The notes: a model not told the origin generated them from the sequence alone. A stretch of DNA of 5,015 nt from Oxalobacter sp. (GCA_012512465.1 JAAZED010000063.1:1-5015), one strand, 5' to 3'; positions 1 to 5,015 are shown, numbered from the stretch's first letter. Numbers and translations: made by a program.

Positions 1-370
1 CTGACCATGCCGGCATGGCAATCCGGGCAACCCGGGTTTTTGTCACTGCAATAATACTGAATGATGCCGCCTTGTTCAGTCGCCATGATGCGTAGGTCGC
101 CTCCATATAGCGTTCACTGGTGAAACGCAGGATCATTTCTTTGGCATGCTGGTTGGCAACAGCTCTTTTCAGGATGCCGTCCAGGACAAATATCACATCC
201 AGATCACGATCGCCCTGGTGTGTCAGGCAATCTCCCTTGACATGGTCTGTCACATCCAGGTGCGGCTCAAGCTCCAGCAACTCCTGTTGTGTCAATTCTT
301 TCAATATGCAGTTTTGGGAAAGCTGCACACGAATAATGTTTTTTTCAGGGTGGTTTGCGATTAATGCCAT
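1..370 (-). CDS. Crp/Fnr-family transcriptional regulator, N-terminal part (C-terminus beyond window)
   Basis: Reading the minus strand from an ATG at 370 gives 123 open codons that run off the window edge. The translation has the cyclic-nucleotide-binding-like beta-roll of Crp/Fnr proteins: an N-terminal Leu/Glu-rich helix (about residues 22-37), then LEPHLDV, a KGDCLTHQGD turn (45-54), VIFVLDGILKRAV (59-71), KEMILRF (77-83) and a later strand SIIAVTKTRVARI (105-117). The dimerisation helix and DNA-binding helix-turn-helix lie outside. Only Cys21 and Cys48 are present, so the four-Cys oxygen-sensing cluster of FNR is not visible here. The piece YMEATYASWRL suggests a beta-proteobacterial subgroup rather than classical CRP. 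An AGGT-type ribosome site lies about 9 nt upstream (379-383). It is transcribed away from the CoA-transferase and shares its control region, so it may regulate that gene or itself; this is inference. The effector is unknown. Confidence 0.85.
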   Translation of the reverse strand, partial: MALIANHPEKNIIRVQLSQNCILKELTQQELLELEPHLDVTDHVKGDCLTHQGDRDLDVIFVLDGILKRAVANQHAKEMILRFTSERYMEATYASWRLNKAASFSIIAVTKTRVARIAMPAWS

Positions 371-421
371 GAATATTCAACCTGCTGTTTTGATATCACA
401 TAGCGAAGCATCTCAAAAAAA

Positions 422-435
422 TTGACAAAGATCAA
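422..435. promoter_or_regulatory. FNR/Anr-type binding site, upstream box
   Basis: TTGAC-AAAG-ATCAA matches the FNR-type palindrome TTGAT-N4-ATCAA at 9 of 10 defined positions. It is embedded in a longer motif shared with the second box (AAAATTGAC-N4-ATCAAGA). Its centre (428.5) is 40 bp from that of the next box, about four helical turns, so both would lie on one DNA face. It sits 52-65 bp upstream of the divergent regulator's start codon, so it could also serve that gene. Which Crp/Fnr protein binds cannot be read from the site. Confidence 0.75.
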
Positions 436-461
436 GATCTGGAGGGTTCTAAATGAGAAAA

Positions 462-475
462 TTGACCTGAATCAA
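462..475. promoter_or_regulatory. FNR/Anr-type binding site, promoter-proximal box
   Basis: TTGAC-CTGA-ATCAA is again a 9 of 10 match to the FNR-type palindrome, with the same single deviation as the upstream box. Its centre (468.5) lies about 41.5 bp upstream of a start point predicted from the TATGAT at 499-504. This is the classical position for a class II FNR-activated promoter, where the activator replaces the -35 contact. No good -35 hexamer is present at the expected position, which fits activator dependence. Confidence 0.78.
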
Positions 476-498
476 GAATATATCCGGTCGGAAACGGC

Positions 499-504
499 TA
501 TGAT
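499..504 (+). promoter_or_regulatory. -10 element of the CoA-transferase promoter
   Basis: TATGAT matches the sigma-70 -10 consensus at 5 of 6 positions. The predicted transcription start is about 510-511. The FNR-type box then falls at -41.5 or -42.5. The start point is a prediction from spacing only. Confidence 0.6.
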
Positions 505-590
505 AGCAACCAGCTTGAATATTTGATGGGTAATTGTAGTAACACTGCAAAGAGAAGGGAACCTGTCAGGTATTAAGGTCATCTGGTTTG

Positions 591-638
591 CCCTTTGCTA
601 AGGGAGTAAAGATGTAGTTTCCTTTGGCAAAAGGGAGT
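591..638 (+). repeat. Tandem hairpin repeat in leader (two copies, 592-607 and 621-638)
   Basis: Two copies of CCTTTG-(CT or GCAA)-AAGGGAGT start 29 bp apart. Each folds on itself: CCCTT (591-595) with AAGGG (600-604) around a TGCT loop, and CCTTT (621-625) with AAAGG (630-634) around a GGCA loop. The two copies can instead pair with each other (591-598 with 627-635, one bulge; also TTTGCC 587-592 with GGCAAA 626-631). Alternative folds are therefore possible. Each right arm resembles a Shine-Dalgarno sequence, but no convincing gene follows either one. Confidence 0.5.
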
Positions 639-667
639 TGTATTTAACAGCGCACACACCAACAATT

Positions 668-673
668 GGAGGA
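668..673 (+). promoter_or_regulatory. Shine-Dalgarno site fixing the CoA-transferase start
   Basis: GGAGGA lies 9 nt before the ATG at 683, a strong match at good spacing. It decides in favour of this ATG over the in-frame TTG at 638, which would add 15 residues absent from the family. Confidence 0.85.
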
Positions 674-682
674 AAACACATC

Positions 683-1972
683 ATGGGTAATTATCCACTC
701 CCAACAAACAAGGCACTGTCCGGCGTACGCATCCTTGACATGACGCACGTACAGGCAGGCCCAACCTCATCCCAGCTGCTCGCATGGCTGGGAGCCGATG
801 TCATCAAGTTTGAAGCACCAACCGGTGACATCACCCGTCAGCAGCTCGCTCACGTTGTAGACGGCAAGCGCCAGGAAAGCTTCTACTTCAAGATGCTGAA
901 CTCCAACAAGCGTTCCATCACCGTCAACATGAAGAGCAAGGCTGGCCAGGAAGTATTTGAACAGCTGATCAGAAAGAGCGACGTCATCATGGACAACTTC
1001 GGTCCTGGCGTACTGACACGTCTGGGTTATCCGAACTCAAAGCTGCATGAACTCAACCCGGCTCTGATCATTGCCTCCATTAAAGGTTTCGGCGCTGCTG
1101 GACCATACACAGATTTCAAGGCATATGAGCCGATCGCCCAGGCAATGGGTGGCGCGATGTCCGTAACCGGTGATCCGAACGGCCCGCCGACCATCAGTGG
1201 CGCGTTTATCGGTGACAGTGGTACCGGTGTCCATCTGGCGCTGGGTATCGTTGCTGCGATTTATCATCGTACCCACAACGGTGGCAAAGGTCAGGAAGTG
1301 GATTGTGCAATGCAGGAGTCCGTCATGAACCTGTGTCGTGTTAAATACCGTGACCACCTTCGTCTGCTGGGCGGTACCGCTGAGCTGGCCGAGTATGGCC
1401 CGCCGACCCTTGGTCTGACCTATGTGCCACGTGCGCTTAACGATTCCGGCGGTGGCCATATCGGTAACGCAATCCCATGTAAGCCATTTGGTCCAAATGA
1501 CTATATCTACATGGTAGCCCAGGCACCTGTTGTTCCTGTTCTGCTGAAAGAAATCGGTCTTGAGCCGGATGATGAGCGCTTTGCACCAGCTGGTGCACGT
1601 AACAAGAACCAGGTTGAGTTCTGGAAGTATGTGTCCGAGTACACCAAGAACTACACCAAGTTTGAGGTAACGGCACGCTTCAATGAGTTGGACATCCCAT
1701 GCGGCCCGGTTCTCTCAACCGAAGAAGTTGTTGCTGATCCGCACGTCAAATTCCGTGATATGTGGCCTTTGGTTGAAGGTCATCCAGAAGGTGATTACAA
1801 CACCGTTGGTATGCCGGTCAAGCTGTCACTGGGCTGTGTTGACAAGATCCTCCCATCACCAGGTCTTGGTGAGCACAACGAGCAGATCACCAAAGAAGTT
1901 TGTGGTTTCTCCGATGCTGACTTCAACAGGCTGAAGGAAGCTGGTGCATACACCAACCCGCCGAAAAAATAA
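683..1972 (+). CDS. Class III (CaiB/BaiF, Frc-type) formyl-CoA:oxalate CoA-transferase paralogue
   Basis: A 429-residue protein, close to the 428 residues known for Oxalobacter formyl-CoA transferase. Frc-type enzymes move CoA from formyl-CoA to oxalate, feeding oxalyl-CoA decarboxylase in the cytoplasm. Visible landmarks: THVQAGP (21-27) with the active-site Gln24; SNKRSI (74-79); ENFGPG-like DNFGPG (104-109); KGFGAAGPY (134-142); GPPTISGAFIGDSGTG (167-182) with the catalytic Asp178 that forms acyl-aspartyl intermediates; a glycine loop SGGGHIGN (255-262); and C-terminal IPCGPV (338-343) and GLGEH (394-398). Recalled Frc and E. coli YfdW sequences align along nearly the whole length. The residue matching Frc Trp48 is Gln54, as in YfdW, and the family GGGG loop reads GGGH. 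So formyl/oxalate specificity is likely but unproven, and I give no symbol. Codon use is strongly restricted, suggesting high expression. It is monocistronic up to the terminator at 2029-2062. Confidence 0.92.
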   Translation: MGNYPLPTNKALSGVRILDMTHVQAGPTSSQLLAWLGADVIKFEAPTGDITRQQLAHVVDGKRQESFYFKMLNSNKRSITVNMKSKAGQEVFEQLIRKSDVIMDNFGPGVLTRLGYPNSKLHELNPALIIASIKGFGAAGPYTDFKAYEPIAQAMGGAMSVTGDPNGPPTISGAFIGDSGTGVHLALGIVAAIYHRTHNGGKGQEVDCAMQESVMNLCRVKYRDHLRLLGGTAELAEYGPPTLGLTYVPRALNDSGGGHIGNAIPCKPFGPNDYIYMVAQAPVVPVLLKEIGLEPDDERFAPAGARNKNQVEFWKYVSEYTKNYTKFEVTARFNELDIPCGPVLSTEEVVADPHVKFRDMWPLVEGHPEGDYNTVGMPVKLSLGCVDKILPSPGLGEHNEQITKEVCGFSDADFNRLKEAGAYTNPPKK

Positions 1973-1998
1973 TTGAAGCGGAATACGTGTATGACCTG

Positions 1999-2015
1999 AT
2001 GAACCCTTAGTTCAT
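1999..2015 (+). other. Small hairpin after the CoA-transferase stop
   Basis: ATGAAC and GTTCAT form a 6-bp stem around a CCTTA loop, with no T-tract. It precedes the strong terminator and may only protect the mRNA 3' end. The evidence is weak. Confidence 0.3.
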
Positions 2016-2028
2016 TGGACGCAAGCCA

Positions 2029-2062
2029 GGATGGGTGACGAAAGTCACCCATCCGTTTTTTT
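2029..2062 (+). terminator. Intrinsic (Rho-independent) terminator of the CoA-transferase gene
   Basis: A perfect 11-bp stem, GGATGGGTGAC (2029-2039) with GTCACCCATCC (2044-2054), is closed by a GAAA tetraloop and followed by G and seven T. All features of an efficient terminator are present. The T-tract ends at 2062 and the next gene's Shine-Dalgarno sequence starts at 2063. That gene therefore has no promoter of its own between the terminator and its start. Confidence 0.95.
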
Positions 2063-2074
2063 AGGGGAGGCATT

Positions 2075-3010
2075 ATGCGAATTGCCATCATTGGACAGCA
2101 GCTTTTTGGAAAGGCCGTCATGGAGGCATTCCTGGCGCGGGGTGATGAGGTTGCCGGTGTTTTTACGGCACCTGAAAAACCGGGGGCGTCTCCTGACCCA
2201 TTGCGAATTGAGGCAGAGAAAAGAAATATCCCGATATTCCAGATGCCCAATTTGACGGATGCGGCGGCTGAAAATGCAATGAAGAGCCTGGATGCGGATA
2301 TCGGGATCATGGCGTTTGTCCTGCAGTTTGCACCACAGAATTTCGTCAATGTCCCGCGGCTTGGCACAATCCAGTATCACCCTTCCCTTTTGCCCAAATA
2401 CCGCGGCCCCAGTTCGATCAACTGGCCGATTGTCTGTGGTGAAAGAGAAACCGGGCTGACTATCTTCCGCCCGACCGATGGCATGGATGAGGGGCCGATC
2501 ATCCTTCAGAAAAAAATCCCTATTTTGCCTGATGATACGCTGGGCAGCATTTATTTTGACCAGTTGTTTCCCATGGGTGTTGCTGCCATGCTGGAAGCCG
2601 CAGCTCTGGTTGTAGCGGGCAGACATGTTGAAACCCCGCAGGACGAATCCCAGGCGAGCTATGAAGGCTGGTTTCGCGCAACAGAAGCCCGCATCAACTG
2701 GAATATGCATGTCAATCTGGTCTATAACCTGATCCGCGGAAGTGACCCTGCTCCTGGTGCATGGACAACACTCAACGGGAAAAAAATTCATCTTTATGGG
2801 GCACGCAAGCATCTGTCGCCAACATTTCAGAGTGTAAAAGGCCGTCAGATTGGCGTTATTTCGGCTGTAGACGAAAAAAGTTTCCGGATATCCGCCCATG
2901 GCGGGGAAATTGAGGTTTCCACCGTTCGTCCAGCGGATTCAAAAAAAATGTCCGCGACCGAGTATGCCGGACGGAATGACTTGTGTATCGGGATGCGGCT
3001 CGGGGATTGA
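2075..3010 (+). CDS. Stand-alone formyltetrahydrofolate hydrolase/formyltransferase-like protein (ALDH1L1 N-terminal type)
   Basis: A 311-residue cytoplasmic protein of the formyl-transferase fold shared by Fmt, GART, ArnA and 10-formyltetrahydrofolate dehydrogenase. The N-terminus IGQQLFG (6-12), GVFTAPEK (28-35) and DPLRIEAEK (41-49) match the vertebrate dehydrogenase (ALDH1L1) hydrolase domain better than Fmt. The active-site strip is YHPSLLPKYRG (101-111), with His102 as the expected catalytic His, and DGMDEGPI (135-142), with Asp138 exactly 36 residues later as in the family. The usual Asn two before the His (Fmt, GART) or Ile (ALDH1L1) is Gln100. An Fmt-type C-terminal domain follows: YEGWFRATEARINW (196-209), NLIRGSDPAPGAWT (218-231). 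The likely substrate is 10-formyltetrahydrofolate, giving either tetrahydrofolate plus formate or formyl transfer to an unknown acceptor. AGGGGAGG (2063-2070) is the ribosome site. The product is unlikely to be the housekeeping Met-tRNA formyltransferase. Confidence 0.85.
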   Translation: MRIAIIGQQLFGKAVMEAFLARGDEVAGVFTAPEKPGASPDPLRIEAEKRNIPIFQMPNLTDAAAENAMKSLDADIGIMAFVLQFAPQNFVNVPRLGTIQYHPSLLPKYRGPSSINWPIVCGERETGLTIFRPTDGMDEGPIILQKKIPILPDDTLGSIYFDQLFPMGVAAMLEAAALVVAGRHVETPQDESQASYEGWFRATEARINWNMHVNLVYNLIRGSDPAPGAWTTLNGKKIHLYGARKHLSPTFQSVKGRQIGVISAVDEKSFRISAHGGEIEVSTVRPADSKKMSATEYAGRNDLCIGMRLGD

Positions 3011-3040
3011 CAGTGAAGTGTTGCCGAATGGAAATTGATT

Positions 3041-3070
3041 TTGCACAGCCCCGAAATTTGGTGTTATGAT
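3041..3070 (+). promoter_or_regulatory. Predicted sigma-70 promoter for ahcY
   Basis: A weak -35 TTGCAC (3041-3046) and a good -10 TATGAT (3065-3070) are separated by 18 nt. The expected start at about 3076-3077 coincides with the first base pairs of the riboswitch P1 stem, which supports the call. It lies in the short gap after the preceding gene's stop at 3010. Confidence 0.65.
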
Positions 3071-3074
3071 TATC

Positions 3075-3191
3075 TGACCGAGGAGCGTTGCGACGAAATG
3101 ATCTGACACTCGCGTTTTGTTTCTGTGATTGCAGAAACAGAGGGTTATGCGAGGGGTTTCGCCAGGCTCGGTTACTGTATGAACGGCGCTC
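3075..3191 (+). promoter_or_regulatory. SAH riboswitch aptamer upstream of ahcY
   Basis: The conserved strings of the S-adenosylhomocysteine riboswitch are present in order: GAGGAGCGTTGC (3080-3091), CCAGGCTCGG (3162-3171) and ACGGCGCTC (3183-3191). P1 is TGACCGAG (3075-3082) with CTCGGTTA (3167-3174), including one G-T wobble. P2 is CGAAA (3094-3098) with TTTCG (3157-3161). The pseudoknot is GAGCG (3083-3087) with CGCTC (3187-3191). The P2 arm is extended by CTCGC/GCGAG (3109-3113, 3149-3153) and a perfect 8-bp TGTTTCTG/CAGAAACA hairpin (3118-3125, 3132-3139). The class is known to bind SAH, discriminate against SAM and switch on methyl-cycle genes, chiefly ahcY in beta-proteobacteria. Confidence 0.95.
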
Positions 3192-3232
3192 ACGTTACTT
3201 TTTTCTATTCTTTTCAAGAAAGGGGGCGTGAG
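3189..3232 (+). promoter_or_regulatory. Expression platform helix of the SAH riboswitch
   Basis: CTCACG (3189-3194) is perfectly complementary to CGTGAG (3227-3232), which ends directly before the ahcY ATG. Two further G-T pairs (3195-3196 with 3225-3226) reach into the AGGGGG Shine-Dalgarno sequence. The left arm shares bases 3189-3191 with the pseudoknot strand of the aptamer, so the two cannot form together. This predicts translational control: without SAH the start site is sequestered, and with SAH it is released. Confidence 0.65.
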
Positions 3233-4648
3233 ATGCACGCTGTTAGCAAAACGCAAAACGACTGCGTCATTGCAGATATCAATCTGGCCGAGTGGGGCCA
3301 CAAGGAAATCAAAATTGCTGAAACCGAGATGCCGGGACTGATGGCTATCCGCGAGGAATATGCCGACAGCCAGCCGTTAAAAGGCGCACGTATTACCGGT
3401 TCTCTGCACATGACGATTCAGACCGCTGTGCTGATCCAGACGCTCGAAGCGCTGGGTGCAGAGGTGCGCTGGGCGTCATGCAATATCTATTCCACGCAGG
3501 ATCATGCGGCTGCCGCAATCGCTTCAGGCGGTACGCCGGTTTTTGCCTATAAGGGCGAGACACTGGATGAGTACTGGGAGTATACGCACCGGATTTTTGA
3601 CTGGCCGGATGGGGGCTTTTCCAACATGATTTTGGATGATGGCGGCGATGCCACCCTGCTTTTACATCTGGGCAGCCGCGCAGAAAAAGATATTTCAATC
3701 CTGAATAATCCCGGCTCGGAAGAAGAGGTGTGTCTCTTTAATGCCATCAAACGTTATCTGACTATTGATCCTGCCTGGTATTCCAAGCGCCTGGTTCATA
3801 TCAAGGGGGTAACCGAGGAAACGACTACGGGTGTTAACCGGCTTTATCAGATGCACAGGGAAGGCAAGCTCAGCTTTCCGGCAATCAATGTGAATGATTC
3901 CGTTACCAAATCCAAATTCGACAACCTGTATGGCTGCCGGGAATCACTGGTTGACGGTATTAAACGGGCCACTGACGTTATGGTTGCCGGCAAGGTTGCC
4001 GTTGTCTGCGGTTATGGCGATGTGGGTAAAGGTTCTGCACAGGCTCTGCGTGCCCTTTCCGCCCAGGTATGGGTGACGGAGATTGATCCGATTTGCGCCC
4101 TTCAGGCAGCCATGGAAGGTTACCGTGTGGTGACAATGGACTATGCTGCCGAGCATGGCGATATTTTTGTGACAGCGACAGGGAATTATCACGTGATCAC
4201 TTATGACCACATGCTGCGCTTGAAGGATCAGGCGATTGTCTGCAATATCGGTCATTTTGACAATGAGATCGATGTGGCTGGCTTAAAGGAAAAATGTCAG
4301 TGGGAGAACATCAAGCCCCAGGTGGACCATGTGATTTTCCCCGACGCTCACCGGATCATTTTGCTGGCAGAAGGACGCTTGGTTAATCTGGGCTGTGGAA
4401 CCGGGCATCCTTCCTATGTGATGAGTTCTTCTTTTGCGAACCAGACCATTGCACAGATCGAACTCTTTACCAATACGGGTGCGTATCCGGTAGGGGTCTA
4501 CACGTTACCCAAGCATCTGGATGAAAAAGTGGCACTGTTGCAACTGAAAAAACTGAATTCCCAACTGACTGAACTGACGGACGAGCAGGCAGCCTATATT
4601 GGTGTGAAGAAAGAAGGACCATACAAGCCGGATCATTACCGCTATTGA
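3233..4648 (+). CDS. ahcY: Adenosylhomocysteinase (S-adenosyl-L-homocysteine hydrolase)
   Basis: A 471-residue, NAD-dependent cytoplasmic enzyme that reversibly splits S-adenosylhomocysteine into homocysteine and adenosine, relieving inhibition of methyltransferases. Landmarks: substrate-binding SLHMTIQTA (57-65) with His59; LDDGGDAT (134-141); the roughly 40-residue insertion of bacterial and plant enzymes (about 150-190); [10 protein letters not shown] (192-201) with the active-site Glu; SVTKSKFDN (223-231) with Lys226 and Asp230; the Rossmann motif [13 protein letters not shown] (258-270); GHFDNEID (340-347); [10 protein letters not shown] (385-394); and the C-terminal KPDHYRY that reaches the neighbouring subunit's NAD site. 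Length and motifs are normal. The ATG at 3233 is chosen because AAGAAAGGGGG (3216-3226) precedes it and because the longer in-frame GTG at 3125 would lie inside the riboswitch. Control is by the SAH riboswitch, so the product's own substrate is the expected inducer. Confidence 0.98.
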   Translation: MHAVSKTQNDCVIADINLAEWGHKEIKIAETEMPGLMAIREEYADSQPLKGARITGSLHMTIQTAVLIQTLEALGAEVRWASCNIYSTQDHAAAAIASGGTPVFAYKGETLDEYWEYTHRIFDWPDGGFSNMILDDGGDATLLLHLGSRAEKDISILNNPGSEEEVCLFNAIKRYLTIDPAWYSKRLVHIKGVTEETTTGVNRLYQMHREGKLSFPAINVNDSVTKSKFDNLYGCRESLVDGIKRATDVMVAGKVAVVCGYGDVGKGSAQALRALSAQVWVTEIDPICALQAAMEGYRVVTMDYAAEHGDIFVTATGNYHVITYDHMLRLKDQAIVCNIGHFDNEIDVAGLKEKCQWENIKPQVDHVIFPDAHRIILLAEGRLVNLGCGTGHPSYVMSSSFANQTIAQIELFTNTGAYPVGVYTLPKHLDEKVALLQLKKLNSQLTELTDEQAAYIGVKKEGPYKPDHYRY

Positions 4649-4665
4649 TGGTTTTCGGCCATGCA

Positions 4666-4695
4666 CAGCCTGTCCGGAAGGATAAGGACAGGCTG
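4666..4695 (+). other. Intergenic stem-loop between ahcY and the membrane-protein gene
   Basis: CAGCCTGTCC (4666-4675) pairs perfectly with GGACAGGCTG (4686-4695) around a 10-nt loop. No T-tract follows (the next bases are GCGGATG), so it is not a typical intrinsic terminator. It may mark the 3' end of a processed ahcY message or weakly attenuate transcription into the next gene, which starts 23 nt later and shows no obvious promoter. Confidence 0.6.
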
Positions 4696-4718
4696 GCGGA
4701 TGTTTATAAGGAGCCGTT

Positions 4719-5015
4719 ATGCGCTGGGTCATTGTCTGGCTGATTAATACGGTAGCGCTTTTTGCGCTGCCTTATCTTATGTCGTCCGTTACCATCAGCA
4801 GTTTTGGTACCGCACTTTTGGCGGCGCTGATTCTGGGTTTGATCAATGCACTGATCAGGCCGGTTCTGGTGTTGCTGACATTGCCGGTGACGCTCCTGAC
4901 GCTGGGCCTCTTTATTTTTGTCATCAATGGACTGATGTTCTGGCTGGTATCCAGCCTGGTGACAGGGTTCCAGGTGGCGGGCTTCTGGTCTGCTGTTGGC
5001 GGGGCCCTGTTGTAC
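4719..5015 (+). CDS. Phage-holin-family (COG1950-type, four-helix) inner-membrane protein, C-terminus beyond window
   Basis: Ninety-nine codons are open to the window edge from an ATG preceded by AAGGAG (4708-4713) at 5 nt spacing. The product is almost entirely hydrophobic. There are about four membrane segments: residues 3-20, 29-46 (ALLAALILGLINALI), 49-77 and about 85-99. The strip LGLINALIRPVLVLLTLPVTLLTLGLF (in pieces, 39-65) with its NALIRP turn is the hallmark of the small COG1950/Pfam Phage_holin_4_2 family, usually 110-125 residues, so only the tail is missing. The name is historical; no phage genes are near and the function is unknown. In beta-proteobacteria this gene commonly sits between ahcY and metF, so metF may follow beyond the window; that is an expectation, not something seen. 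Confidence 0.88.
   Translation, partial: MRWVIVWLINTVALFALPYLMSSVTISSFGTALLAALILGLINALIRPVLVLLTLPVTLLTLGLFIFVINGLMFWLVSSLVTGFQVAGFWSAVGGALLY

Larger units (their letters stand above)
510..682 (+). other. Long untranslated leader of the CoA-transferase mRNA
   Basis: From the predicted start point to the ATG is about 173 nt with no convincing reading frame. The leader holds the two repeated mini-hairpins annotated separately, a two-codon ATG-TAG at 612-617 behind an AAGGGAG, and the Shine-Dalgarno sequence at its 3' end. It does not match a riboswitch class that I recognise. Long structured leaders often occur on highly expressed messages, which fits the restricted codon use of the gene downstream (mostly CTG for Leu, GGT/GGC for Gly); this link is inference. 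Confidence 0.45.

Noticed and set aside
120..425. Plus-strand reading frames over the first 425 bases
   Set aside because: They are shadows of the Crp/Fnr-like gene on the minus strand, and their translations show no protein family features.
523..536. Possible third FNR half-site pair (TTGAT-GGGT-AATTG)
   Set aside because: The second half matches ATCAA at only one position, and the site lies downstream of the predicted start point.
638..682. In-frame TTG start giving the CoA-transferase 15 extra residues
   Set aside because: The extra residues are not part of the Frc family, and GGAGGA at 668-673 serves the ATG at 683.
1037..1459. Minus-strand open frame inside the CoA-transferase
   Set aside because: It is a shadow frame caused by the biased codon use of the real gene, with no ribosome site or recognisable motif.
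2045..2899. Long minus-strand open frame (284 codons)
   Set aside because: It is antisense to the formyl-folate gene, runs across the terminator, and its translation resembles no family; the plus-strand protein is clearly conserved.
3125..3232. In-frame GTG start adding 36 residues to AhcY
   Set aside because: This stretch is the SAH riboswitch and its platform; the family starts near the ATG at 3233, which has a strong ribosome site.
4666..4700. Intrinsic terminator after ahcY
   Set aside because: The stem is perfect but no run of T follows, so I list it only as a stem-loop.
4719..5015. Phage or prophage holin
   Set aside because: The family name is historical; the gene sits in a normal ahcY context with no lysis or phage genes nearby.

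Overview
The window looks like chromosome of an anaerobic or facultative beta-proteobacterium, most likely Oxalobacter or a close relative. Three things point there: a formyl-CoA:oxalate CoA-transferase paralogue of about the size of Oxalobacter Frc, an ahcY gene behind an S-adenosylhomocysteine (SAH) riboswitch (a typical beta-proteobacterial arrangement), and ahcY followed by a small COG1950-type membrane protein. The genus is an inference; the families are read directly from the translations. No mobile element, CRISPR array, tRNA or rRNA is visible.

Layout. Bases 1-370 (minus strand) hold the N-terminal part of a Crp/Fnr-family regulator, cut by the window edge. Bases 371-682 are a divergent control region. 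It carries two near-identical FNR-type boxes 40 bp apart, a -10 element placed so that the nearer box lies at about -41.5, and then a leader of about 170 nt with two small repeated hairpins. Bases 683-1972 encode the CoA-transferase, which ends at a very strong intrinsic terminator (2029-2062). The Shine-Dalgarno sequence of the next gene begins on the base after the terminator T-tract. That gene (2075-3010) is a stand-alone protein resembling the N-terminal hydrolase domain of 10-formyltetrahydrofolate dehydrogenase. Bases 3011-3232 contain a promoter, an SAH riboswitch and a visible expression platform for ahcY (3233-4648). A hairpin without a T-tract separates ahcY from a small four-helix membrane protein (4719 to the window end, truncated).

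How it fits together. The left half appears to be an anaerobically controlled formyl/oxalyl-CoA step. A CoA-transferase with the catalytic Asp is driven by a class II FNR-like promoter, beside a divergent Crp/Fnr regulator. A formyl-folate enzyme follows, probably expressed at a lower level through terminator read-through; linking the two through formyl and formate metabolism is inference. The right half is methyl-cycle housekeeping: SAH accumulation should open the riboswitch and raise AhcY, which removes SAH.

The items most worth a second look are the tandem FNR boxes with class II geometry, the Gln in place of the Oxalobacter Frc specificity Trp, the formyl-folate enzyme with Gln at the usual catalytic Asn position, and the readable switching helix of the SAH riboswitch.
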